Positions 40,424-48,158 of a stretch of 54,373 bases of DNA are shown here, one piece after another; the stretch's first letter is position 1, and each line of letters opens with the position of its first letter. The stretch covers positions 1-54,373 of the forward strand of contig MFLT01000007.1 of NCBI GenBank assembly GCA_001781415.1, given 5' to 3'. Source of the DNA: Candidatus Kaiserbacteria bacterium RIFCSPLOWO2_01_FULL_45_25 (GTDB lineage Bacteria > Patescibacteriota > Minisyncoccia > Phycocordibacterales > UBA918). Made by a program: the position numbers and the translations under genes. The notes under the pieces are model-generated. The model ran no database searches. It was not told the origin of the DNA and saw only the letters and a list, made by a program, of their open reading frames with translations.

Positions 40424-40963
40424 CTAACACACCTTCGGACCCACCACTTTCTTCGCAAGCGCCATGGTGGTCACAGCCAGAATTAGTAATCCAATCACTC
40501 CTAGCTCCGCACCTTGGTAGGGCAGGAAACCGAGAATTGAAGACAGCCCAAGTAAACCAAGCATGGCGGTAAGTAAAGCTGAACCACAGGCCGCACATCC
40601 AATCCCTAGGAAAGCCACAAACAGCCCTGCTCCACTATAGACATGATGCTTCACTAGAAGCTCGGCTCGAAGCTTGAAGTATATATAAGCTAGCGTGATG
40701 TTGAGTGCGCCTAGTAGTGACCCGAGGAAGCTGAAGATAACCCCAGTTGCTAGAAAAGAACTCTTAACTGAAAAGAGAAATACCACTGCCAAGTGCAACC
40801 TCTCCCCAAATGTGAAGTATTCAAATGTAAGTAAGGATTGAAGAGCGCTCGCTTTTTCACTGATGAGAATAAGTAAAGCCAAGAAACAAAAAACTATCAA
40901 AAACACCAAAAGCGCATCGTGGCGTTTACTAATTAGTAAGATACTTTTTGATAGGTCGGTCAT
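40424..40963 (-). CDS. Membrane protein with CAAC motif
   Basis: 179 residues, about five hydrophobic segments. 'GIGCAACGSALLTAMLGLLG' places a Cys-x-x-Cys pair at the start of a membrane helix, as in some redox or metal-handling membrane proteins. 'LPYQGAELGVIG' follows. The start at 40963 is four bases after the stop of the upstream gene on the same strand, so the pair is an operon. The function is not known. Confidence 0.65.
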   Translation of the reverse strand: MTDLSKSILLISKRHDALLVFLIVFCFLALLILISEKASALQSLLTFEYFTFGERLHLAVVFLFSVKSSFLATGVIFSFLGSLLGALNITLAYIYFKLRAELLVKHHVYSGAGLFVAFLGIGCAACGSALLTAMLGLLGLSSILGFLPYQGAELGVIGLLILAVTTMALAKKVVGPKVC

Positions 40964-40967
40964 AAGA

Positions 40968-41288
40968 TTAAATCCCTGGTTTCTTGTCTCTTGTTTTAAA
41001 GGCAAACCCAGACAATTTTTTGTGTAGAGTCAGGGTGGTGTAAATTCTAGCTGCCTCAGTTGGGTTGCAGTGTGCTGCCACCTTTTGTACGCCTTGTCCT
41101 GAGATAATAAGCTCCAGACCGGCATTGGTAAAAGCTGCCGTCACATGTCGATTGCCACCCTTTCGACTATTTTTGGTAATAATACCAGGAGAGATTTTTG
41201 TTACACCAGGAATAGTTTCTAGCGCACGAACCACTAACTCGGCTGTCTCAGTGAGTGTGGTGTGAGTGCCGCCGCGGAGGGAAGTCAT
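40968..41288 (-). CDS. Conserved-looking 106-residue protein (possibly DUF2103-like)
   Basis: MTSLRGGTHTTLTETAELVV, then 'PGVTKISPGIIT' and 'VTAAFTNAGLELIISGQGVQ' pieces, with one His and one Cys in 'KVAAHCNPTEA'. The pattern recalls small DUF2103-type proteins, but I cannot confirm this by eye. Soluble. First gene of the leftward pair with the CAAC membrane protein. Confidence 0.55.
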   Translation of the reverse strand: MTSLRGGTHTTLTETAELVVRALETIPGVTKISPGIITKNSRKGGNRHVTAAFTNAGLELIISGQGVQKVAAHCNPTEAARIYTTLTLHKKLSGFAFKTRDKKPGI

Positions 41289-41396
41289 GCATGAATTATA
41301 GCAGCTGTTAGTCGGCCAGTTGGCAGTAGAAAAATCTAATAAAATGTGGCATAGTATTGGCTGGACAGTCGGTCATTTAAACAAAAGGAGGCTATC

Positions 41397-41774
41397 GTGA
41401 AAGCGCTGTTGCTATTTAGTGCAGTGTTGACCACCGCTTGTATTGGCCCCAAAGCCAATGGATCGTATTACTTTAAAGTAGAGGAGATACAAAGTGCGGA
41501 GAGGTATTGTGCCTCTCACGCTGGCTTGCAATACATAGAATTAAAGCTCGGGGAAAACCCCCACTACCTCACACACTGCAACGGCAACGTGGCCGCGGCA
41601 GTTAGTCAGATTACTTGCGAGAGCTGCAAAAACGGTGATGAAAAGCATTCTTACTTACTCACCGCCAACAAGATTGAGTCAGCTCGTGAGGCGTGCAAGA
41701 CTCGAGGCAAGATGGTGTGGATTGAATTCAAATTGCGCAATGAAAGCTTCGTGCCGGTTTGCCAGTTTGGTTAA
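41397..41774 (+). CDS. Lipoprotein with two Cys-motif repeats
   Basis: 125 residues. GTG start with AGGAGG six bases upstream. Signal peptide with lipobox 'LTTAC', so it is lipid-anchored. The mature part has two related units: 'SAERYCASHAGLQYIELKLG' ... 'YLTHCNG' and 'SAREACKTRGKMVWIEFKLR' ... 'PVCQFG'. Each has the pattern A-x-x-x-C, then hydrophobic-IE, then C-x-x-G about 25 residues later. The same unit occurs once in the proteins at 45271 and 45725. Function unknown. Confidence 0.7.
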   Translation: MKALLLFSAVLTTACIGPKANGSYYFKVEEIQSAERYCASHAGLQYIELKLGENPHYLTHCNGNVAAAVSQITCESCKNGDEKHSYLLTANKIESAREACKTRGKMVWIEFKLRNESFVPVCQFG

Positions 41775-41793
41775 ACAGTTCCAGTGCCAAAGT

Positions 41794-41837
41794 AAACCGC
41801 CTAAGACAAAACAGTCTTCGGGCGGTTTTGTTATTTT
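41794..41837 (+). terminator. Cassette terminator, type GCCGCC-AAGAC
   Basis: CCGCC outer stem and AAGAC/GTCTT inner stem, then GGTTTTG. Nearly the same block recurs at 45107, 45563 and 46031. Confidence 0.85.
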
Positions 41838-41865
41838 GCAAATAATTATGCGATAATAATTGGTA

Positions 41866-42462
41866 ATGGAAGATGAATCATCGTACGTCACTAAATGCCA
41901 AGCGGGAGACACCGTGGCCTTTGGTGTTTTGTATGATTACTACATAGATAAGATTTATCGTTTCGTCTACTACAAGACCTTTGTTAAAGAAGTAGCAGAA
42001 GATATCACTAGTGATGTCTTTCACAAGGCTTTGGTAAAGATTAATTCCTTTGACTCAAGTAAAGGAGTCTTTAGTGCGTGGCTGTATCGTATCGCCCGCA
42101 ACGCTGTTATTGATTATTATCGAAGCCAGAAATTTGATGTGCCACTTGAAGATGTATTTGAAGTTGGTGCCGAAGACCGTACTCCAGAATCAATTGATGC
42201 ACTTTCTGGCTTAGCCAAAGTTACAGAATACCTCGAGACTCTAAATGCAAAGCAGCGGGAAATCATCACTCTTCGCGTCTGGGAAGAAATGTCCTACCAA
42301 GAAATAGCCGCCATTGTGGGAGGGACTGAAGACAGTGTAAAGATGGCGTTTTCACGCGGTATCCGCGACCTCCGCGAGAAGTGTGGTGACGTCTCGCCAC
42401 TGACGGTATTTTTGGCTTGTGGTTCAGTGGCAGAATCGTTACGTTTTATTGATTTCACGTAG
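41866..42462 (+). CDS. ECF-type RNA polymerase sigma factor
   Basis: 198 residues. Region 2: 'VAEDITSDVFHKALVKI' and 'FSAWLYRIARNAVIDYYR'. Region 4: 'LNAKQREIITLRVWEEMSYQ' then 'EIAAIVGGTEDSVKMAFSRG', the helix-turn-helix that reads the -35 box. It should direct a small stress or surface regulon. The start at 41866 lies close to a GATAATAAT box, so it looks leaderless. The likely anti-sigma gene follows after 10 bases. Confidence 0.9.
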   Translation: MEDESSYVTKCQAGDTVAFGVLYDYYIDKIYRFVYYKTFVKEVAEDITSDVFHKALVKINSFDSSKGVFSAWLYRIARNAVIDYYRSQKFDVPLEDVFEVGAEDRTPESIDALSGLAKVTEYLETLNAKQREIITLRVWEEMSYQEIAAIVGGTEDSVKMAFSRGIRDLREKCGDVSPLTVFLACGSVAESLRFIDFT

Positions 42463-42472
42463 TACATAGTAT

Positions 42473-43261
42473 ATGCCGGACACGTTTGAACACATGATTG
42501 AAGATATCTATACCTTGGAGCCTACTTTGCGTGAGCAGGATGCGGAAGTACGGGCCCTGGTCTCAAGTTTGGTTTCTGCCAAGCCGGTTGTGGCCGTGGA
42601 CGACACTTTTGTGCAGTCTCTCAGACGAGAGCTACTAACAAAGGTGGTACCAGCTCCTAAAGCCATCCCGTCTCCATGGATGATGTACTTAGCGCCTCTC
42701 GGTGCGATGGCTGTTCTTATATTGATGCTTATTCCAGGTTATTTGTCACATAACACTGTTGAGTTACCAACTGCCGCTCCAGAGATAATGAATACTGAAT
42801 TACAGATGGATGCAGATGATGGTGCGGCTGATATGAATATGAAGCAGCGGAGTGCTGACGTAGCTCCAGAAGGGGCCTCAATGATGATGGCGCCAGGTGA
42901 AGAAAGTGACGAAGCTTTTGTGGGTGACATGCTCATTGTGTCTGATCAAGTTGAAGGCAGGGTGGTTGAGGTAGCTACGGTAACACTAACTGCTCCGGGG
43001 TTTGTGGTGGTCCAAGCGGATACGGAAGGGGTGCCGGGAGCAGTTCTGGGCGTTAGTCCAATGTTGTTTGCTGAGACTGTGGACTTAGTGGAAATTCCGC
43101 TGACTAGTGCTCTCAAGCGGGGTCAGACGTACTTTGTGTCTTTGTATCATGATGATGGAGACGGAGTCTTTGTTATCGAAACAGACTTCCCAGTATTTGA
43201 TGTATACAGTGGAGCGCAGCTCATGTTTATGTTTGGAGTGTACGATGCTATGCCGCAGTAG
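42473..43261 (+). CDS. Probable anti-sigma factor with DUF7282-like domain
   Basis: 262 residues. A cytoplasmic N-terminal part of about 65 residues, one membrane helix (about 69-90), a Met/Asp-rich linker, and an outer beta domain ('GFVVVQADTEGVPGAVLGVS', 'VEIPLTSALKRGQTYFVSLY') like DUF7282. The layout and position right after an ECF sigma gene suggest that it holds the sigma factor at the membrane. No classical zinc anti-sigma motif is visible. Confidence 0.68.
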   Translation: MPDTFEHMIEDIYTLEPTLREQDAEVRALVSSLVSAKPVVAVDDTFVQSLRRELLTKVVPAPKAIPSPWMMYLAPLGAMAVLILMLIPGYLSHNTVELPTAAPEIMNTELQMDADDGAADMNMKQRSADVAPEGASMMMAPGEESDEAFVGDMLIVSDQVEGRVVEVATVTLTAPGFVVVQADTEGVPGAVLGVSPMLFAETVDLVEIPLTSALKRGQTYFVSLYHDDGDGVFVIETDFPVFDVYSGAQLMFMFGVYDAMPQ

Positions 43262-43337
43262 CCACTGTTACCCTTTTTCCATAGCGGCGTATTATATAAA
43301 GAGGAAGATAACTACTAGTTAATACTAGTAGTTTTTC

Positions 43338-43465
43338 TTAGAGTCCAACCACAAATCACCACCTACTTTGTTGCTTCTTTCACTCAAACATTCACCGTAT
43401 ACAAATACGTCTCATGTTTTTGTTTAGTCGCGCCTCGTATCTGGAGGCTTGTGGCCGGACTCTTA
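43338..43465. repeat. Family-1 hairpin repeat, copy 4
   Basis: 128 bp. TTAGAGTCCAACCACAA at the left, complementary (with G-T type changes) to TTGTGGCCGGACTCTTA at the right. ACTTTGTTGC and GCGCCTCGTAT are kept. TTA lies at both edges. Confidence 0.88.
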
Positions 43466-43510
43466 CACTCGTCACAGTGCGGGTGACAATTATTCAATAA
43501 AATCTTAATT

Positions 43511-44530
43511 ATGGAATTTTTAAAAAATAACGGAATAACCAAATCATTAGCCGTAAAACTGGTAGCAGTTTTTGCGCTGGGGATGGTGGCAGTAGCTGGT
43601 CTTCAGGCCATATCTGGCACCGCCCCGTTCCAATCAGTGAAGCAAGTTATTTCAGGAGATGGTGATTATGGATATTACGATGAAGGTGTCGGTATGGGCA
43701 TGGATTCTCCAGAGCTGTCTTATCGTAATGTTGAAGACAGTATGATGCCGCCAGTGCCAAGCCCAGAGTTTGCGCCTGGTGAAGATACAGAAACCTATGA
43801 GGTAAAAGAATACACTGCCACTTTTGAAACCGGTGATGTTACTAAGGAATGTGAAGTTATTGCCGACCTTTTTAATCGTGACGACGTGATTTTTGAAAGT
43901 ACTAATGAGTATAAAGAAGGTTGTTCATACAACTTTAAAGTTAAGAAAGAAAGTGTAGATGAAGTTTTGGCAATTCTTGAAGATTTAGATCCAAAGTATC
44001 TTAATGAAAACGCCTATACTATTAAGCGCGAAGTAACTGACTACACTAGTGAGATTGAGATTCTAGAAGCAAAGTTGGCTGCGTATGAGGCCACTCTCAT
44101 ACAATCAACCGCTACCTACGATGAACTCATTCGTCTAGCTACCATGAGAGGTGACATAGACGCCCTTACTCGAGCGACGGACGGTAAGTTGGCACTTGTG
44201 GAGCGTATCTCAATGTCACAAATTGAAGTTAATGCACAACTAGATCGTATCAACCGCTCTAAAGCTGAGGCCTTAGACAGGCTTGAGTACAGTAACTTCT
44301 ATGTGAACGTGTATGAGAATCCGTTGGTGAACGGTGATTCAATTAAAGATTCATGGATAGCAGCGGTGCAGGAGCTTGTAAGTGACATTAATACCTTCGT
44401 TCAAGAGGTAAGTCTGGGATTTGTAGCGCTCATGTTTATGGTGGTCAAGTTCGCCCTCTACGGAGTGGTGCTCCTATACGTGGCTCGTTTTGGCTACTCA
44501 TACGCTCGTAAAGTATGGTCACAGGGCTAG
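43511..44530 (+). CDS. DUF4349-type membrane protein
   Basis: 339 residues. N-terminal membrane helix (about 14-34), acidic linker, a beta/alpha domain (95-170), a long coiled coil ('SEIEILEAKLAAYEATL' onward, about 180-255) and a C-terminal membrane helix (about 300-325). This is the DUF4349 layout. These proteins are often found next to sigma/anti-sigma genes; the role is unknown. It lies 250 bases after the anti-sigma gene, with repeat copy 4 in the gap. Confidence 0.8.
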   Translation: MEFLKNNGITKSLAVKLVAVFALGMVAVAGLQAISGTAPFQSVKQVISGDGDYGYYDEGVGMGMDSPELSYRNVEDSMMPPVPSPEFAPGEDTETYEVKEYTATFETGDVTKECEVIADLFNRDDVIFESTNEYKEGCSYNFKVKKESVDEVLAILEDLDPKYLNENAYTIKREVTDYTSEIEILEAKLAAYEATLIQSTATYDELIRLATMRGDIDALTRATDGKLALVERISMSQIEVNAQLDRINRSKAEALDRLEYSNFYVNVYENPLVNGDSIKDSWIAAVQELVSDINTFVQEVSLGFVALMFMVVKFALYGVVLLYVARFGYSYARKVWSQG

Positions 44531-44578
44531 TCTGTAAGATATTGCTCTATTCAGCGTCAGCGTAATTATCAAACTGTT

Positions 44579-44782
44579 ATGTACGAAAAAGCCAAAAATT
44601 ACACCCTAAATCAACCACAGCTCCGCAAGACCCTCGGCGTGACTTTGGTGTTACTTGGCTTTATTGCTCTCATAACACCACTAACGCCTGGAGCAGTGCT
44701 CTTGCTGGCTGGAGGTCTTGAGCTCCTCGGACTCCGCTTCTTGTTTACCGACCGCCTACTTGGACGAGGAAAAGGGGAGTAA
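44579..44782 (+). CDS. 67-residue membrane protein, PGPGW-like
   Basis: MYEKAKNYTLNQPQLRKTLG, then two hydrophobic segments joined by 'ITPLTPGAVLLLAGG', like the turn of PGPGW-type small transmembrane proteins. It is 48 bases after the DUF4349 gene and is followed by a terminator. The function is unknown. Confidence 0.6.
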   Translation: MYEKAKNYTLNQPQLRKTLGVTLVLLGFIALITPLTPGAVLLLAGGLELLGLRFLFTDRLLGRGKGE

Positions 44783-44812
44783 TATCTGCAAAGGACCGGC
44801 CTTGGCAAGAAG

Positions 44813-44847
44813 AAAAGCCGCAAACCCTCTGGGTTTGCGGCTTTTTC
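44813..44847 (+). terminator. Terminator
   Basis: AAAAGCCGCAAACCC/GGGTTTGCGGCTTTTT, loop TCT. Confidence 0.9.
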
Positions 44848-44880
44848 TATGCTAAATAAGGCCGTAATCGCTTAAATGTA

Positions 44881-44909
44881 TTGACTTTTACCTATAACTA
44901 TGCTATTAT
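44881..44909 (+). promoter_or_regulatory. Cassette promoter 1
   Basis: TTGACT, 17-base spacer, TATTAT. Surroundings (TATTGACTTTTAC ... TATGCTA) resemble those of the promoters at 45199 and 45657. Confidence 0.65.
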
Positions 44910-44956
44910 GTAACCAGTAAAGCCTTATTCCGAGGCATAAAAATGGAGTTCTTCCC

Positions 44957-45091
44957 ATGCGAATCAGCTACCCACTCGCCATCGCTGCCGCCGTCGTTAT
45001 TGCCACTTTTGCCGGCAAGTACATAGGCAAAGACCTGGCTCCGACCATGAGCGTCAAGCTCGAGGTTCACCATGTGGCCGACTCCCAATAG
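44957..45091 (+). CDS. 44-residue exported or membrane peptide
   Basis: MRISYPLAIAAAVVIATFAG followed by KYIGKDLAPTMSVKLEVHH. One hydrophobic segment that is either signal peptide or anchor. GGAG lies ten bases before the ATG. It is in a cassette with the same promoter type and terminator as the two Cys-motif genes downstream, but has no Cys. A second ATG at 44942 opens a different 27-codon frame and is less likely. Confidence 0.5.
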   Translation: MRISYPLAIAAAVVIATFAGKYIGKDLAPTMSVKLEVHHVADSQ

Positions 45092-45106
45092 TCGCTACTG
45101 GTATTC

Positions 45107-45149
45107 ACCGCCCCAAGACAAAACTGTCTTCGGGCGGTTTTGTTTTGTC
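45107..45149 (+). terminator. Cassette terminator
   Basis: ACCGCCCC-AAGACA/TGTCTT-GGGCGGT and TTTTG; sister of 41794, 45563 and 46031. Confidence 0.85.
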
Positions 45150-45198
45150 TAATTACCCAGACAAGCTTTGTAAAACAAGGCTTTAATCAGCATATTTA

Positions 45199-45227
45199 TT
45201 GACTTTTACTAATATATATGCTAGTGT
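45199..45227 (+). promoter_or_regulatory. Cassette promoter 2
   Basis: TTGACT, 17-base spacer, TAGTGT, again in a TATTGACTTTTAC ... TATGCTA context. Confidence 0.6.
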
Positions 45228-45270
45228 GTTTAGTAGTAAGCGCCTCATCCCGAGGTGTATAGGAGCTCCT

Positions 45271-45543
45271 ATGAAACTCGTCGTGAATCTTTTAGCTGTG
45301 GCCCTTATGGGCATCGGCATCGTTACGCTGATTGACTTCGGCATTGAGGTGCTCTCGAGCAAGAAGGTGGAAAAACCTGGCTCGTACGTGTACGCAAGCG
45401 CCATTCGTACAGCAGATGAGCTGTGCAAAAAATCGGGCGGTATTCTGAGAATCGGCAGTATTCGCAGCACAGAAGGTGTTCAATACCATCTCGAGTGTTT
45501 TTCTGGGCAAGAAATAACCTTTGAACATAAGCTCGTGAGATGA
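45271..45543 (+). CDS. Small exported Cys-motif protein
   Basis: 90 residues. MKLVVNLLAVALMGIGIVTL is a signal or anchor helix. The rest has one Cys-motif unit: 'TADELCKKSGGILRIGSI' ... 'YHLECFSGQ'. AGGAG lies six bases upstream of the ATG, and the leader before it carries CCGAGG as in the neighbouring cassettes. The two Cys could form a disulfide outside the cell. Paralogue of the proteins at 41397 and 45725. Confidence 0.65.
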   Translation: MKLVVNLLAVALMGIGIVTLIDFGIEVLSSKKVEKPGSYVYASAIRTADELCKKSGGILRIGSIRSTEGVQYHLECFSGQEITFEHKLVR

Positions 45544-45562
45544 GTCACTTATCTGACGTTCC

Positions 45563-45606
45563 ACCGCCCCCAGACAAAACTTGTCTTCGGGCGGTTTTGT
45601 TTTGTC
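45563..45606 (+). terminator. Cassette terminator
   Basis: ACCGCCC-AGACAA/TTGTCT-GGGCGGT, TTTTG. Confidence 0.85.
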
Positions 45607-45656
45607 TATTTAATTTGTATATTCATTGCAAAATAAGGCTATAATCTGTCCTGGTA

Positions 45657-45685
45657 TTGATTTTTGTGAAAGGTAAGCCTAATAT
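45657..45685 (+). promoter_or_regulatory. Cassette promoter 3
   Basis: TTGATT, 17-base spacer, TAATAT. Related context to the two promoters upstream; the leader contains CCTCGCCGAGG. Confidence 0.5.
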
Positions 45686-45724
45686 GCAAATAGCAATGCC
45701 TCGCCGAGGCAGAAAGGAGTTCCT

Positions 45725-46018
45725 GTGCCTAAAACCAAAGATCTGAAGGAGGTATTCCTCCTTGGACTGCTGCTCATATTGAATGTGTTGGTATGGGCAC
45801 CGACTGATGACGCTGTATTAACAGCACGAACCCCATATACTTCAGACAGTTACCAGTTTACCGACCCAAACTTCTATGTGGGAATTGAAGCGGTCAATAA
45901 AGCTCGTGAAATCTGTCTGAATTCAGGCAAGGTAGCTTACATAGAAGGTTTTGTGCCACACCAAGGTGACAAAACAACCTATGTGAGGTGCGGAAACGGT
46001 GATACGCACACCTTCTGA
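45725..46018 (+). CDS. Small exported Cys-motif protein
   Basis: 97 residues, GTG start with AAGGAG six bases upstream. One N-terminal membrane segment ('VFLLGLLLILNVLVW'), then a unit 'NKAREICLNSGKVAYIEGF' ... 'TYVRCGNGD'. It is most like the second unit of the lipoprotein at 41397 (REACKTRGKMVWIEF). Last of the cassettes before the S19 operon resumes. Confidence 0.65.
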   Translation: MPKTKDLKEVFLLGLLLILNVLVWAPTDDAVLTARTPYTSDSYQFTDPNFYVGIEAVNKAREICLNSGKVAYIEGFVPHQGDKTTYVRCGNGDTHTF

Positions 46019-46030
46019 GCCAAGCGGTCC

Positions 46031-46074
46031 AACCGCCCCCAGACAAAACTGTCTTCGGGCGGTTTTGTTTTGTC
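46031..46074 (+). terminator. Cassette terminator
   Basis: ACCGCCCCCAGACA/TGTCTT-GGGCGGT, TTTTGTTTTG. It lies directly before the S19 promoter. Confidence 0.85.
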
Positions 46075-46083
46075 CGCCAAAGA

Positions 46084-46111
46084 TTGACTTTTCGGCTCCA
46101 TTTGGTACTGT
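46084..46111 (+). promoter_or_regulatory. Promoter of the S19 operon segment
   Basis: TTGACT, 16-base spacer, TACTGT with TTTGG before it and AGGCG after it. The S14 promoter at 50466 is nearly the same. Confidence 0.7.
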
Positions 46112-46301
46112 AGGCGGGTTCCAACCTCACGCGGGAAGAAGTGTCACCCGCACAAAAAAACCGAAGCGAAGCACAAGTTATTGGGGCTGGGAACCTCTGT
46201 TAAGGACGGCCGTTACCTTTCTTTACAAGAGGTTCTCACACAGCGCATCTAAGATGCGCATTTGTCAGTTCCGCAAAAGCATTACTAAAAAATAAATTAA
46301 T
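46112..46301 (+). promoter_or_regulatory. Structured leader of the S19 operon segment
   Basis: GAACCTC (about 46190)/GAGGTTC (about 46230) stem, GCGGG/CCCGC, and a GCGCATCT/AGATGCGC hairpin near 46244-46262. No coding frame. Probably a regulatory or transcription-start leader. Confidence 0.4.
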
Positions 46302-46643
46302 ATGTCACGTTCACTCTATAAAGGACCATACATAGACGAAAAGTTACTGAAGAAGATCGCCGGCAAGAAGCCCGGAGAGAGTGGAATCATCAAGACCTGG
46401 TCACGCGATAGTGTTATCGCCCCAGAAATGGTGGGATTCACGTTCGGAGTTCACAACGGCAAGGATCACATTCCAGTTGTCGTTGCCGAAGAAATGGTAG
46501 GACACCGCCTTGGAGAATTCTCTCCAACTAAGAAGTTCCACCGACACGGAGGTAAGATGCAAAAAGAACTAGAACAGAAGAAGAAGGAAGCAGAAATCAC
46601 AGCCGCTAAGGCCGCGAAGACAACAACAGCAGCTAAGAAGTAG
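46302..46643 (+). CDS. rpsS: Ribosomal protein uS19
   Basis: 113 residues. [19 protein letters not shown]; '[20 protein letters not shown]'-type core and '[20 protein letters not shown]' (in outline). About 20 residues of Lys/Ala extension at the C-terminus are longer than in E. coli. First gene of the segment that runs to L5. Confidence 0.96.
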   Translation: MSRSLYKGPYIDEKLLKKIAGKKPGESGIIKTWSRDSVIAPEMVGFTFGVHNGKDHIPVVVAEEMVGHRLGEFSPTKKFHRHGGKMQKELEQKKKEAEITAAKAAKTTTAAKK

Positions 46644-46654
46644 GAATATATATT

Positions 46655-46978
46655 ATGAAAGCATTTCTAAAAAATTACCGCCAATCACCTCGTAAGGTCC
46701 GCTTGATCGCTGACGTTGTTCGAGGCAAGCAGGTAACAGCCGCCCTAGCTACACTACAGTTTGTTGACAAGCGCGCTTCAGGGCCATTTGCCAAGGTTAT
46801 CCAATCTGCTCTTGCTAACGCAGTTTCTGCTGGCAAGGACCCAGCTCGTCTTTTCGTAGCAAAGGTATCTGTAGATAAGGGAGTTACCATCAAGCGATTC
46901 ATGCCACGTGCACGCGGATCAGCGTCACGTATTAACAAGCGAAATAGCCACATTACTGTGGAACTAGGCGAAAAATAA
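46655..46978 (+). CDS. rplV: Ribosomal protein uL22
   Basis: 107 residues. 'KNYRQSPRKVRLIADVVRGK' opening and 'FMPRARGSASRINKRNSHI' beta-hairpin that reaches the exit tunnel. 11 bases after rpsS. No SD site. Confidence 0.96.
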   Translation: MKAFLKNYRQSPRKVRLIADVVRGKQVTAALATLQFVDKRASGPFAKVIQSALANAVSAGKDPARLFVAKVSVDKGVTIKRFMPRARGSASRINKRNSHITVELGEK

Positions 46979-46983
46979 TACCT

Positions 46984-47700
46984 ATGACACACGTAGCACA
47001 TCCATATGTACAGCGCATCGGTGTTAACCGCGACTGGAAGAGTCGATGGTTCACGACAGATGCCAAGAAGTTCCGCGAGTACATTCGCGCAGACGCAGCT
47101 ATCCGAAAACTTCTCGAAAAGAAATTGAAGGGAATGTCTATCGATACAGTTGAGATTGAACGAAGTCAAAAAGATCTTCGCATCATCATCAAGACTGCTC
47201 GCCCAGGACTCGTTATCGGTCGTAGTGGAGAAGGAGCAACCAAGCTCAAGAAAGAGCTAGACATGCTTCTCCGTACACTCAAGCTCATCGATAAGCCAGA
47301 AATCAAGCTCGACGTAGAAGAAGTTCGTTCACCAGAATCAAGTGCCAACATCGTTGGTCAAATGATTGCGGAAGGACTTGAGAAGCGTCTCACTTTCCGT
47401 CGTGTGATGAAGCAAACGATTGAGAAGGTAATGGCCAACCGTGACGTAGAAGGAGTTCGTATCATTCTCTCTGGCCGTCTCGGCGGAGCAGATATGGCTC
47501 GAAAAGAAGAACTTAAAAAGGGTCGAATTCCACTCCAAACTCTCCGCGCTGATATCGACTTTGCACGAGTAACGGCTCGTCTACCGTACGGCGCAATTGG
47601 AATCAAGGTTTGGATTTACCGAGGTCAAGTATTCGCAGATCGCAAAGCTAATCCAGCTGAAGCGGCTCCACGAACAACTCGACCAGCTCGCAACGCATAA
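46984..47700 (+). CDS. rpsC: Ribosomal protein uS3
   Basis: 238 residues. KH domain with 'RPGLVIGRSGEGATKLKKEL' (GxxG loop, in outline) and C-terminal 'GVRIILSGRLGGADMARKEE' (in outline) and 'RADIDFARVTARLPYGAIGIKVWI' regions. It lines the mRNA entry site. Short Pro/Ala-rich tail. Confidence 0.96.
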   Translation: MTHVAHPYVQRIGVNRDWKSRWFTTDAKKFREYIRADAAIRKLLEKKLKGMSIDTVEIERSQKDLRIIIKTARPGLVIGRSGEGATKLKKELDMLLRTLKLIDKPEIKLDVEEVRSPESSANIVGQMIAEGLEKRLTFRRVMKQTIEKVMANRDVEGVRIILSGRLGGADMARKEELKKGRIPLQTLRADIDFARVTARLPYGAIGIKVWIYRGQVFADRKANPAEAAPRTTRPARNA

Positions 47701-47711
47701 TTGAATTCTGT

Positions 47712-48146
47712 ATGTTATTTCCAAAAAAAGTAAAACACCGAAAGTGGCAAACTGGCCGCAAGAGTGAAGCCAAGCGCAACACTCCAGATACACGTGGTAT
47801 CACTGTATCTTTCGGCTCATTCGGACTGAAGGCAACTTCACAGTCTCGAGTACGTTCAAATCAAATCGAAGCAGCTCGTCGTGTTATCTCACGAACGCTC
47901 GGTAAGACAGGTAAAATCTGGATTCGAATTTTCCCAGATCAGCCAATTACTAAGAAGGCGGCCGAAGTGCCGATGGGTAAAGGAAAAGGAGATCTCGATC
48001 ACTATGTGTTTGAGGTAAAACCAGGCCGTATCCTCTTTGAAGTAGAAGGTGTGCCAGAAGATTTGGCCAAAGAAGCATTCCGCAAGGCCTGCGCTAAGCT
48101 CCCATTACAAGGTAAACTCGTGCGTCGCGAAGAGACGCGAGCATAA
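47712..48146 (+). CDS. rplP: Ribosomal protein uL16
   Basis: 144 residues. MLFPKKVKHRKWQTGR; 'GSFGLKATSQSRVRSNQIEA' (in outline), 'IWIRIFPDQPITKKAAEVPMG' region and 'GKGDLDHYVFEVKPGRILFE'. Organises the A-site tRNA region of the large subunit. Confidence 0.96.
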   Translation: MLFPKKVKHRKWQTGRKSEAKRNTPDTRGITVSFGSFGLKATSQSRVRSNQIEAARRVISRTLGKTGKIWIRIFPDQPITKKAAEVPMGKGKGDLDHYVFEVKPGRILFEVEGVPEDLAKEAFRKACAKLPLQGKLVRREETRA

Positions 48147-48158
48147 CATTCTAGCTAT

